Source: Gemmatimonadota bacterium
Lineage (GTDB): Bacteria > Gemmatimonadota > Gemmatimonadetes > Gemmatimonadales > GWC2-71-9
DNA: 35,778 bases
Assembly (NCBI GenBank): GCA_003222205.1
Contig: QHVC01000109.1
Span: forward strand, 1 to 35,778
Reading direction: 5' to 3'
Shown here: positions 7,195 through 13,771 of the stretch, in pieces
How the letters are laid out: every line of letters starts with the position of its first letter
Position numbering within the stretch: position 1 is the stretch's first letter
Notes under the pieces: generated by a model
The model's database searches: none
What the model was told of the DNA's origin: nothing
Seen by the model: the letters and a program-made list of their open reading frames with translations, nothing else
Made by a program: the position numbers and the translations under genes

Positions 7195-8148
7195 TTACGT
7201 AGTCCGCGCCTGCTCCAGCGTCCGCAGGATGGCTGACAGTCGCCGGTCCCGCGCCTCCCGCAGCATCGGCACCTTCCCCCCGTACGCCTTCTCGATCGCC
7301 TGCATCAAGGCCCGCAGCTGCTCGGGCTCGAGCTTGTCCCAGCCCGCGAGGTTGGTCCACCACGACTCGAACGTCCGCAGCAGCCGCTGCAGGAACTGCA
7401 CGACGCCGCCCTCGCCCGCGGCGAGGTGGTAGGTGAGGTGGGGTCCGGCGGCGGCCCATCCCAGCGCCGGGCCGAGCGAGACGGCGCGATCGAGGTCGCT
7501 CACATCGATGGCGCCGGTCAGGACCAGGTCGATGCACTCGCGCCAGACGGCGGCGGCGATGCGACCGACGACGTAGCCGGGCACCGGCTTCTTGAGCTGG
7601 ATCGGCATGCGGCCCAGCGCGCGCAGGTAGTCGTGCGCGCGAGTGATCGCCTGTGGCGACGTGCGCTCGCCCGGCACGATCTCCACGAGTGGGATCAGCT
7701 CGGGCGGGTTGAGCGGGTGGGTCACGAGACAGCGGCCCTGGTGGCGGCAGCGCGCGAACACGTCGGTGGGCGGGATACCGCTGGAGGTGCTGGAGAGCAG
7801 GGCCTCGGGCGCCAGCACTTCGTCGATCGCCTCGGTCACCTTCTGCTTGGCGATCAAGTCTTCGGTGACCGCCTCGATCACCCAATCGGCGTCGCGGACC
7901 GCGTGCAGCAGGCTGCGCCCCGGCTGGAACTCGAGCAGCCCGCGCTCGACGATGCCGGGCGTCGCGCGCTCCAGCGCGACGAGCGCGCGGGCGCGGCGGG
8001 GCACCTCCTGGAAGGCGCGCTCGGCCGCCCGGGCGTTGGTGTCGAACACGGTGACCGGCCAGCCGGCGGAGGCGCACAGCGCCGCGAAGCCGCAGCCGAT
8101 CTCCCCCGCGCCGACGACGGCGACCTTGCGCGGCAGCGCCGACGTCAC
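7195..8148 (-). CDS. 3-hydroxyacyl-CoA dehydrogenase-like NAD-dependent oxidoreductase
   Basis: This 317-residue protein starts with a Rossmann NAD site, VAVVGAGEIGCG (GxGxxG at residues 13-18). The rest follows the 3-hydroxyacyl-CoA dehydrogenase layout: DADWVIEAVTEDL, then STSSGIPPTD, then the catalytic-region motif THPLNPPELIPLVEIVPG, and a helical C-terminal dimer domain from about residue 185 (KKPVPGYVVGRI). The THPLNPP form and size fit the lambda-crystallin / L-gulonate 3-dehydrogenase and hydroxybutyryl-CoA branches equally well, so the substrate is open. Start: GTG at 8148, sharing four bases (GTGA) with the nucleoside hydrolase stop. It is last in a four-gene minus-strand unit. Confidence 0.82.
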   Translation of the reverse strand: MTSALPRKVAVVGAGEIGCGFAALCASAGWPVTVFDTNARAAERAFQEVPRRARALVALERATPGIVERGLLEFQPGRSLLHAVRDADWVIEAVTEDLIAKQKVTEAIDEVLAPEALLSSTSSGIPPTDVFARCRHQGRCLVTHPLNPPELIPLVEIVPGERTSPQAITRAHDYLRALGRMPIQLKKPVPGYVVGRIAAAVWRECIDLVLTGAIDVSDLDRAVSLGPALGWAAAGPHLTYHLAAGEGGVVQFLQRLLRTFESWWTNLAGWDKLEPEQLRALMQAIEKAYGGKVPMLREARDRRLSAILRTLEQARTT

Positions 8149-9107
8149 GAGTGCGCCTCGGCGCCGGCGAGCGACGGTAGCACCCGCTCGAACAGGAGCT
8201 GGCGCACGAGATCGGGCCGCACCTGCTCAGCGACCGCGATCTCGGGGCCCGCCTTGTCCCCGCGGGTCCGTCCGCGGTCGTCACCGTCGTCGAGGATCAC
8301 GGCGACGCGGGACGGCCGCAGCGCCATCACCTCGGGGCGCACCAGCGCCGCGATCGGCAGGATGTCGTTCACGACGCAGCCGTCGAGGCGCTCGCGACGG
8401 CGGTGGAACTCGACGTAGAACCGCAGCGCGTCGTGGAGCCAGCGCCCGGTGTCGTCGGACGACTGGCCGAGGCGCGCCACTTCCTCCGACGTCACCACGA
8501 TCTGACGCGTCACGTCGAGCGGCACCAGCTCGGTCCCCAGGCCGGCTCGCACCACGATGTCGAGCGCTTCGGGATCGCACCACGCGTTGAATTCGGAGTG
8601 GGGCGTGGTGTTGCCCTTGACGCGGAAGCAGCCCGCCATCGCGACGTGACGCGCCACCTTCGCGCGCACCAGCTCGCGCTCGCGGCGCAGCACCAGGGCG
8701 AGGCTCGTGGCCGGCCCCAGCGTCACCAGCGTCACGGGCTCGGTCTGGGCGGCGAGCAGCTGCTCCAGCGTCTTGGCGAAGTCGAGCACGCTCCCCGCGC
8801 GCGGCACCGCGGCGTAGCCGAGCCCCGAGTCGCCGTGGGTGTCGCGCGCGGTGACGAGCGGGCGCTTGAGCGGCCGCCGGGCGCCGACGGCGAGCGGCCG
8901 GCGCTGTCCCGCGCGCCGGAGGATCTCCACGGCGTTGCGCCACGCGTGCTCGATGACCGTGTTGCCGTAAGAGATCGAAATCCCCCGCACGTCCAGCTCC
9001 GGCGACTTGAGCGCCAGAAGCAGGGCGAGACAGTCGTCGATGCCGGGGTCGGTATCGATGATGACGGGATGGGGGATGGGGGATGAGGGATGGGGGGACG
9101 CGGTCAC
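8145..9107 (-). CDS. Nucleoside hydrolase (IU-NH family) with a repeat-derived N-terminus
   Basis: This 320-residue protein has the calcium-binding DTDPGIDD signature at residues 18-25 and the family core (LVTLGPATSLAL, then NTTPHSEFNAWCDPEA, then ELVPLDVTRQIVVT). These enzymes split the N-glycosidic bond of ribonucleosides. Where most family members have His-Asp near the C-terminus, this one has Asn-Asp (VVNDILPIAAL), so the usual catalytic His seems absent and specificity may differ. Start: GTG at 9107, ten bases after the preceding gene. No other start lies before the DTDPG motif. The residues between (ASPHPSSPIPHP) are encoded by a GGGATGG-type heptamer array. It overlaps the dehydrogenase gene by four bases. 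Confidence 0.85.
   Translation of the reverse strand: MTASPHPSSPIPHPVIIDTDPGIDDCLALLLALKSPELDVRGISISYGNTVIEHAWRNAVEILRRAGQRRPLAVGARRPLKRPLVTARDTHGDSGLGYAAVPRAGSVLDFAKTLEQLLAAQTEPVTLVTLGPATSLALVLRRERELVRAKVARHVAMAGCFRVKGNTTPHSEFNAWCDPEALDIVVRAGLGTELVPLDVTRQIVVTSEEVARLGQSSDDTGRWLHDALRFYVEFHRRRERLDGCVVNDILPIAALVRPEVMALRPSRVAVILDDGDDRGRTRGDKAGPEIAVAEQVRPDLVRQLLFERVLPSLAGAEAHS
9065..9097. repeat. GGGATGG heptamer array inside a coding start
   Basis: About five seven-base units (GGGATGG, GGGATGA variants) lie in the first codons of the nucleoside hydrolase on the minus strand. They are translated as a Pro/His/Ser-rich leader. The unit is the same as in the inverted pair at 149-220 and in the NAD synthetase linker at 27899-27929. 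No facing arm is present here. Confidence 0.8.
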
Positions 9108-9117
9108 GGCTAAAACG

Positions 9118-10476
9118 CTACGGGGCGGCTATCTCCTTTGCAATGGTGGCGCGCAGCTCGGCGAACTCGCGCGGGCCGCCGAAGCCGAAGATGCGCTCGA
9201 CGACGCGGCCGCGGCGGTCGAGCAGCACCGAATAGGGGAGGCCGCGGTAGCGGTACGCCGCCCGCATGCGCCCGCCGCCCACGAGGATCGGGAACGGCGG
9301 CCGGAACTCCCGCACGAAGCCCCGCATGCGCGCCTGGTCCACGTCGTCGGAGATCGCGGCGATCGCGAAATCCTTGCGATCGAACTCGCGATACAGCGCG
9401 GCCATGTGCGGGAACTCCTCCCGGCACGGGTCGCACCACGAGGCCCAGAAGTTGACGAGCGTCACGGTGCCGGCGAACCGCGCCAGCGTGACGGTGTCAC
9501 CCGCGAGGTCGGGCAGCGCGAACGGCGGGCCGAACGGCTCGCGCGCCGGCGCGGCGAGACGCGCGAGCAGCGTGTCCACCGCGGCGATGCGGAGTGCGCC
9601 GCTCCGGTCCACCGCGACCGCGGTGGGAACCGAACCCAGCTGCCGCGTCGCGAGGATCGAGCCGCTGGCGGTATCGAGGACGTCGAGGCGTAGCGCGGTG
9701 GCGGCGGAATCGGCGGAGCCCAGCGCGTACAGGCGGCCGTCGGGGCCGACCGCCAGGGCGATGTTCACGAGGGCGCTCTTGACGCGGATCTCGCGGCCGC
9801 GCGGCGGCAGGAACTCGGGATCCGGCTCGGCGCGGAACAGCCCCCGCCTCGCCGTCCAGCGCAGGTCGCCGCCGGGGCCGTACTTGCGGATCTCGTCCCT
9901 GACGAGAGGGGCGAAGTAGATCGCGCCGTCGGCGGCGACGGCCACCGCTCCGGCGTTGGCGAGCTGCGCGAGAAACGGTGTCGCCGGCACGTGAATGGTG
10001 GCGAGCCCGGCGACCGGCCGGCCCAGCGTGTCGAGGAGGTCGAGCAGCGGGGCGGTGTCGGACTCGGCGCGGAACTGCGGGATGTAGTAGGGCGATCGGG
10101 CGGCGACGATCGTTCCCGCCGGGCTGGCGGCGTAGATCGCGGCCGCGAACGGGCTCTGCCATTCGCGCACCAGCCGGCCCGCGGTGTCGAGGACCAGCCC
10201 CGCGCCGGTGCGCTCGGTGACGAGCAGCCGGTCGCCCTCTCTCAGGGGGGCGACGGCCATGGGGCTGGTGAGGTCGGGTCCGGCGATCGTGCGCACGGGC
10301 GCGAGCGCGCCATCGAAGGCGATGAGCCGGCTCCTGTCGGGATCGGGCGCCCAGGACAGGCGGCCGACGCGCGCGGCCGGGAAGCGGCCCAGGAACAGCA
10401 GCGTAAAACCACCGGGCGCCGCCCTGCACCCCGCGATCAACAGGAGCAGCAGGACGGCGCCCGGCGCGCGACGCAT
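9118..10476 (-). CDS. Lipoprotein with beta-propeller-like domain fused to a TlpA/ResA thioredoxin
   Basis: This 452-residue protein has a lipoprotein signal (LLLLLIAGC, lipid Cys17). Residues about 40-310 contain repeated blade-like strands (PMAVAPLREGDRLLVTERTG, AVAVAADGAIYFAP, IALAVGPDGRLYALG, PTAVAVDRSGALRIA), which fits an NHL/SMP-30-like propeller. Residues about 318-452 are a TlpA-type thioredoxin: FALPDLAGDTVTLARFAG, active site W-C348-D-P-C351 and the cis-Pro loop GLPYSVLLD. It would act as a membrane-tethered periplasmic thiol-disulfide protein. The propeller-first order is unusual. It lies 1 base after the small Cys protein, a possible redox partner, and 10 bases before the nucleoside hydrolase. 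Confidence 0.85.
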   Translation of the reverse strand: MRRAPGAVLLLLLIAGCRAAPGGFTLLFLGRFPAARVGRLSWAPDPDRSRLIAFDGALAPVRTIAGPDLTSPMAVAPLREGDRLLVTERTGAGLVLDTAGRLVREWQSPFAAAIYAASPAGTIVAARSPYYIPQFRAESDTAPLLDLLDTLGRPVAGLATIHVPATPFLAQLANAGAVAVAADGAIYFAPLVRDEIRKYGPGGDLRWTARRGLFRAEPDPEFLPPRGREIRVKSALVNIALAVGPDGRLYALGSADSAATALRLDVLDTASGSILATRQLGSVPTAVAVDRSGALRIAAVDTLLARLAAPAREPFGPPFALPDLAGDTVTLARFAGTVTLVNFWASWCDPCREEFPHMAALYREFDRKDFAIAAISDDVDQARMRGFVREFRPPFPILVGGGRMRAAYRYRGLPYSVLLDRRGRVVERIFGFGGPREFAELRATIAKEIAAP

Positions 10477-10477
10477 C

Positions 10478-10855
10478 TCAGGTCGCGGCGGTGATCGTCT
10501 TGATCTCGATCGTGTGCAGCCCGTGGTTCTCCCGATGCGTCCCCGTGACCTTCACTCTCCCTTCGGCGAAGGGCAGCAGCCGCGGATTCTGCGCCTGCCC
10601 GGGCGTGCCGCTGACGGGCAAGTAAATCGTCCCGTCGCTCGAGAGGATCGCGAGCGCTTCGCCCGCCTTGCCGCACGCCTCGGCGCACGCCCTGTGCGAC
10701 GGGCCGGCCGCGCCCATGACGGTGTTGCAATACGTGTCGATCACCTGACCCGTGATGGTGACCGTGTCGCCGGCCGGACGCTGCATCGCCTGCGCGGACA
10801 GCGGCAGGGCGAAGAGCGCCAGCGCGGCGGTCGAGGCGAGAATGCGCTTCATCAT
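10478..10855 (-). CDS. Small exported protein with an H-x2-C-x3-C motif
   Basis: This 125-residue protein has a clear signal peptide (MMKRILASTAALALFALPLSAQA). The mature part has C43 in VIDTYC and then H54, C57 and C61 in SHRACAEAC, followed by a small beta-rich domain (TITGQVIDTYC at the front, GRVKVTGTHREN and HTIEIKTI at the end). It resembles small exported proteins with a Cys/His cluster and an OB-like fold found in soil bacteria, which I cannot name with certainty. The cluster could bind metal or form disulfides. Start: ATG at 10855, with AGGAG seven bases before. It is the first gene of the unit and is followed after one base by the thioredoxin lipoprotein, which could act on its cysteines. 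Confidence 0.75.
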   Translation of the reverse strand: MMKRILASTAALALFALPLSAQAMQRPAGDTVTITGQVIDTYCNTVMGAAGPSHRACAEACGKAGEALAILSSDGTIYLPVSGTPGQAQNPRLLPFAEGRVKVTGTHRENHGLHTIEIKTITAAT

Positions 10856-10917
10856 ATCTGCTCCTGTGGTGTGGGTGTCGTCCTACTTACGCCGGGAGCG
10901 CGGGTTCCGGATTGGAC

Positions 10918-10930
10918 TATATTGGGCGCG
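10918..10930 (+). promoter_or_regulatory. Possible -10 box of a leaderless transcript
   Basis: TATATT at 10918-10923 lies seven bases before the ATG at 10931. No Shine-Dalgarno sequence precedes that ATG. Transcription from this -10 would begin at or next to the start codon, giving a leaderless mRNA. No good -35 is visible. A similar spacing (TATCTT, then six bases, then ATG) is seen before the NAD synthetase at 26965. Confidence 0.35.
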
Positions 10931-11317
10931 ATGGACGAAACCTACCGCCAGCTGATCGACACGTTCGGCAAAGGCTGGGAGCGTTCGGACGTGGACCAGA
11001 TTTGCTCCGTGTTCGCCCCCGACGCCGTGTTCGTGGAAACGCCGTTTAGCCGCAAAGAAACCGGCATCGGGGCGATCCGCGACTACTGGAAAGACCTGCC
11101 GCTGACCCAGGCCGAGGTGTCGTTCCGCTCCGGCGAAGTGTTCGAGGCGGGGCCGTGGTTCGCCACCGAGTTCCGCTGCACCTTCCGCCGCCGCCGCACC
11201 GGGGAGTGGGTGGACGCACGCGGCGCGGTGTTCTGCGAGACGCGCGACGGCAAGATCTCGGAAATGCGCATGTACTGGCATCGATACGCAGGAGGGAGAG
11301 AAGAACCGAAACCCTAG
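10931..11317 (+). CDS. SnoaL/NTF2-like small protein
   Basis: This 128-residue protein has the cone-shaped NTF2-like fold pattern: an N-terminal helix pair (YRQLIDTFGKGWERSDVDQI), then FAPDAVFVETPF, a conserved RDYWKDLP helix, then long strands ending with DGKISEMRMYWHRY. Members of this superfamily are enzymes (polyketide cyclases, isomerases) or ligand-binding modules, and the pocket residues do not identify a substrate. Start: ATG at 10931, with no ribosome-binding site. The reading frame is open far upstream, but that part lies over the two minus-strand genes. The stop shares the palindrome CTAG with the stop of the convergent next gene. Confidence 0.8.
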   Translation: MDETYRQLIDTFGKGWERSDVDQICSVFAPDAVFVETPFSRKETGIGAIRDYWKDLPLTQAEVSFRSGEVFEAGPWFATEFRCTFRRRRTGEWVDARGAVFCETRDGKISEMRMYWHRYAGGREEPKP

Positions 11318-11778
11318 GAGTTCCGTCTCACGTAGTCCAGCGCCCACTCCAACTGCTCCGAGCTCCGCAGTCCACACTGCATCGCCAGCTCCACCGCCGC
11401 GGTTTCGTTCATGCCGCGGTCGAGCATCAGGTAGGGAACGAGCGTCGCGCCCACGCGGTTGCCGCTGTTGCAGTAGAACAGCAGCGCCTTCTTGCCCACC
11501 GCGCCCTGCACCGCGGCGCGCACGGCGGCCAGCGTCGCGTCGGTGCGTGTCGCCGCGCTCACGGGGATGCGGGCGTATTCGAGCCCCGCGGCGGTGACGT
11601 CGTCGGGCGTGCGGAACGGCTGCGGCTCCATGGGATCGCGGATGTCGAGCACGGCCTGCCCGCCGGCGCGCTTGAACGCCTGGAGCTGCGCGAGCGAGGG
11701 CTGGCCCCCGGTCACGAGCCCCGGCAGCGGCTCGGCGGCGTTGACCACGCCCTGAATGGCGTCGAGCAGTTGGCTCAT
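11314..11778 (-). CDS. DUF442-type phosphatase/sulfurtransferase-like protein
   Basis: This 154-residue protein fits the beta-lactamase-hydrolase-like (DUF442, TIGR01244) branch of dual-specificity phosphatase folds. It starts with PGLVTGGQPSLAQLQAFKRAG and has the strand VLDIRDPMEP. The active-site-like loop is YCNSGNRVGA, with C103 and R108 as C-x4-R. Related domains occur as stand-alone proteins and fused to persulfide dioxygenases, so a role in sulfur or phosphate-ester chemistry is possible but not shown. Start: ATG at 11778. It is a single gene, convergent with the NTF2-like gene (overlapping stops) and divergent from the porin. Confidence 0.8.
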   Translation of the reverse strand: MSQLLDAIQGVVNAAEPLPGLVTGGQPSLAQLQAFKRAGGQAVLDIRDPMEPQPFRTPDDVTAAGLEYARIPVSAATRTDATLAAVRAAVQGAVGKKALLFYCNSGNRVGATLVPYLMLDRGMNETAAVELAMQCGLRSSEQLEWALDYVRRNS

Positions 11779-11832
11779 GCGACCGAGTCCCGGTTAGGTT
11801 TGGGGCCTCAAATCATGGCCAGCGGGGAGAGA

Positions 11833-12813
11833 ATGAGCAACGGTCTCTTGTCGGACGGTCGGACAGTCGGACGGTCGGTCGGTTATGCGTTGGCTGTCTT
11901 GTTGTCGGTCTGTCCGACGGTCCGACTGTCCGGCCAGGGGCAGGTGCAGGGCAGGGTGGGAGTCTCCGGCTACCTGCAGCCGCGCTTCCAGGCCCTCGGC
12001 GACTCCGCTTCCTTCTTCCTCCGGCGCGCCCGCTTCGCGGTCGAAGGGCAGGTCACACCGTGGGCGACGTTCCGCGCCCAGGTCGAGATGCGGACCATCG
12101 GCGCGCCGGCGACGCCCCCCACTTCTCCGCTCACGCTCTCGGCGACCGACCTGTGGATCCGGCTGAGTCACGAGCGGTGGGGCGGCACGGTAGGCCAGTT
12201 CCGCGTGCCGTTCTCGCTGGAATCGCTGCTCAGCTCGACGACGCTGGAGACGACCGAGCGCTCGCGCATCGTCAACGCGGCCCGGCGCGACATCGGCGTC
12301 CAGGCGGACTGGCACATCCCCGAGCTGACCCTGCAGGCCGCCGTGGTCAACGGCGAAGGGCCGAACCGCGCGACCAACCCGGACAACCGCATGGCCTATC
12401 TCGCCCGCGCCGTGGCCACACCCGTCCATGGTCTGGACGTGGGGGGCGCCTTCGCCGGCTACAGCGACAGCACGATCAGCAACGCGCAGGCGATGTATCG
12501 CGCGGGGCGGTGGACGGCGCGGGCCGAATACATCCGCGCGCACCACAAGACGGCGGGCCTACATACCAGAGGTTGGTACGTGCTGGCGGCGTACAACGTC
12601 GTTCCGCAGCAAGTCCAGGCCGTCGGTCGCGTCGAGCAGTACGACCCGAGCGACCAGGTGGCGACGGATCGCTCGACGGGCTACCTCGTCGGACTCCAGT
12701 ACTTCTTACGCGGCGACAATTTCAAGGTGATCGCCGACTACGAGATCTTCCGGGAGCAGGCGATGCCGGTGAAGAACAACCGCGGCGTGGTGCAGATGCA
12801 AGTGAGATTCTAA
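11833..12813 (+). CDS. OprO/OprP-like outer-membrane porin
   Basis: This 326-residue protein has a signal peptide followed by a barrel rich in alternating strands, with the phosphate-porin family hallmarks: SGYLQPRFQ at the start, FFLRRARFAVEGQV, WATFRAQVEM, GGTVGQFRVPFSLE and a C-terminal Phe (VVQMQVRF) needed for barrel insertion. Such porins pass anions such as phosphate. Start: ATG at 11833, with GGGGAG just before; an ATG six codons upstream is also possible. The signal peptide is encoded by an inverted octamer repeat (11850-11935), whose loop supplies the hydrophobic core GYALAVLLSV. The stop overlaps the TupA start (TAATG), so the porin and the oxyanion-binding protein are likely made together. 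Confidence 0.85.
   Translation: MSNGLLSDGRTVGRSVGYALAVLLSVCPTVRLSGQGQVQGRVGVSGYLQPRFQALGDSASFFLRRARFAVEGQVTPWATFRAQVEMRTIGAPATPPTSPLTLSATDLWIRLSHERWGGTVGQFRVPFSLESLLSSTTLETTERSRIVNAARRDIGVQADWHIPELTLQAAVVNGEGPNRATNPDNRMAYLARAVATPVHGLDVGGAFAGYSDSTISNAQAMYRAGRWTARAEYIRAHHKTAGLHTRGWYVLAAYNVVPQQVQAVGRVEQYDPSDQVATDRSTGYLVGLQYFLRGDNFKVIADYEIFREQAMPVKNNRGVVQMQVRF
11850..11935. repeat. Inverted octamer array (CGGACGGT type) encoding the porin signal peptide
   Basis: The left arm (about 11850-11883) is made of octamers of the type CGGACGGT/CGGACAGT. The right arm (about 11904-11935) is the facing complement (GTCCGACG, GTCCGACT). The 20-base loop between them encodes hydrophobic residues. The whole element is read in frame as the signal peptide of the porin. 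A second element of the same family lies 970 bases away at 12817-12905. Confidence 0.85.
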
Positions 12814-13670
12814 TGGGCGGACGGTCGGACTGTCGGACGGTCGGACTGTTAGTCGCTCTGCTTGGCGTTTTTCCGTCAGACCGTCCGACTGTCCGACAGT
12901 CCGACGTCGTTCTCTTAGCGACCACCACGTCCACCCGCGACGCGGGACTCCTCGACTCCCTGCTGCCCGTGTTCGAGCGCAAGACCGGCTACCGAGTGAA
13001 GGTGATCGCCGTCGGCAGCGGGCAGGCGCTGGCGATGGGACGGCGCGGGGACGCGGACGTCGTGCTGGCGCACGCGCCGGAGGCTGAGCGGCCGCTCGCC
13101 GACAGCGGCTACGTGCTCGACCGGCGCCTCGTGATGCACAACGATTTTCTGTTCGTGGGCCCGGCGGAGGACCCGGCGGGGCTGCGTGGCCTGTCCGACG
13201 CTGTGGCGGCGATGCGGCGGCTCGCTGAGCGGCACGGGCCCTTCATCTCGCGCGGCGACCAGTCGGGGACTCACGCGCGGGAGCAGGCCCTCTGGCGAGG
13301 GGCCGGCCTCACCCCGCCGGGGTCGAGCCCCCCTTCTTGGTACATGGAGTCGGGGCAGGGAATGGCGGCGACGCTGCAGATGGCTGACCAGAAGCGGGCC
13401 TACACGCTCACCGACCGGGCGACCTATCTGGCGTGGCGGGACAAGCTGCAGCTGGTCCCGATGGTCGAGGGCGATTCCCTGCTTTTTAACGTTTACCACG
13501 TCATGGCGGTCAACCCAAGGAACGCCCCACGGGTCAATACCGCGGGTGGCCGGGCTTTGGCCGACTTCTTCGTGTCCCCGGAAGCCCAGGCTCTGATCGG
13601 TGCGTTCGGCCGATCGCGGTTCGGGCAGAGTCTGTTCGTGCCCGACGCCGGCAAGCCGGACCGCTGGTGA
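12813..13670 (+). CDS. tupA: TupA-like tungstate/oxyanion ABC-transporter substrate-binding protein
   Basis: This 285-residue protein matches the TupA pattern: LLATTTSTRDAGLLDSLLP, then GYRVKVIAVGSGQALAMGRRGDADVVLAHAPEAE, then RRLVMHNDFLFVGP, RGDQSGTHAREQALW and a C-terminal NVYHVMAVNPRN. TupA proteins bind tungstate (some bind molybdate) in the periplasm. Start: ATG at 12813, overlapping the porin stop by one base. The first 33 residues, including a signal-peptide-like stretch (TVGLLVALLGVFP), come from an inverted octamer repeat. Unusually, no permease (TupB) or ATPase (TupC) gene is next to it. The partner upstream is an anion porin instead. The C-terminus ends PDAGKPDRW. Confidence 0.87.
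   Translation: MGGRSDCRTVGLLVALLGVFPSDRPTVRQSDVVLLATTTSTRDAGLLDSLLPVFERKTGYRVKVIAVGSGQALAMGRRGDADVVLAHAPEAERPLADSGYVLDRRLVMHNDFLFVGPAEDPAGLRGLSDAVAAMRRLAERHGPFISRGDQSGTHAREQALWRGAGLTPPGSSPPSWYMESGQGMAATLQMADQKRAYTLTDRATYLAWRDKLQLVPMVEGDSLLFNVYHVMAVNPRNAPRVNTAGGRALADFFVSPEAQALIGAFGRSRFGQSLFVPDAGKPDRW
12817..12905. repeat. Inverted octamer array (CGGACGGT type) encoding the TupA N-terminus
   Basis: The left arm (12817-12850) has octamers such as CGGACGGT and CGGACTGT. The right arm (about 12873-12905) has the facing forms ACCGTCCG and ACTGTCCG. The loop encodes VALLGVFP. It begins immediately after the TupA start codon. The organisation is the same as in 11850-11935, and the encoded peptides share TVG, a hydrophobic core and PTVR. 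Confidence 0.85.
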
Positions 13671-13700
13671 TCTTTCCGGAGTTGTACGGGGTTACAATAA

Positions 13701-13747
13701 TAGAAGGCGTAAGGTAGAAGGCGTAAGAGTAAAGACGTAAGGCAGAA
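13701..13747. repeat. Heptamer array (CGTAAGG / TAGAAGG)
   Basis: Seven-base units alternate between TAGAAGG and CGTAAGG/CGTAAGA types for about six and a half copies. They lie in the 101-base gap between tupA and the DUF4384 gene. No facing arm is visible. The array ends 24 bases before the downstream start codon and would lie in the 5' leader or promoter region. Confidence 0.75.
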
Positions 13748-13771
13748 TCGTTGAGTAGATTGGAGCGCCCT

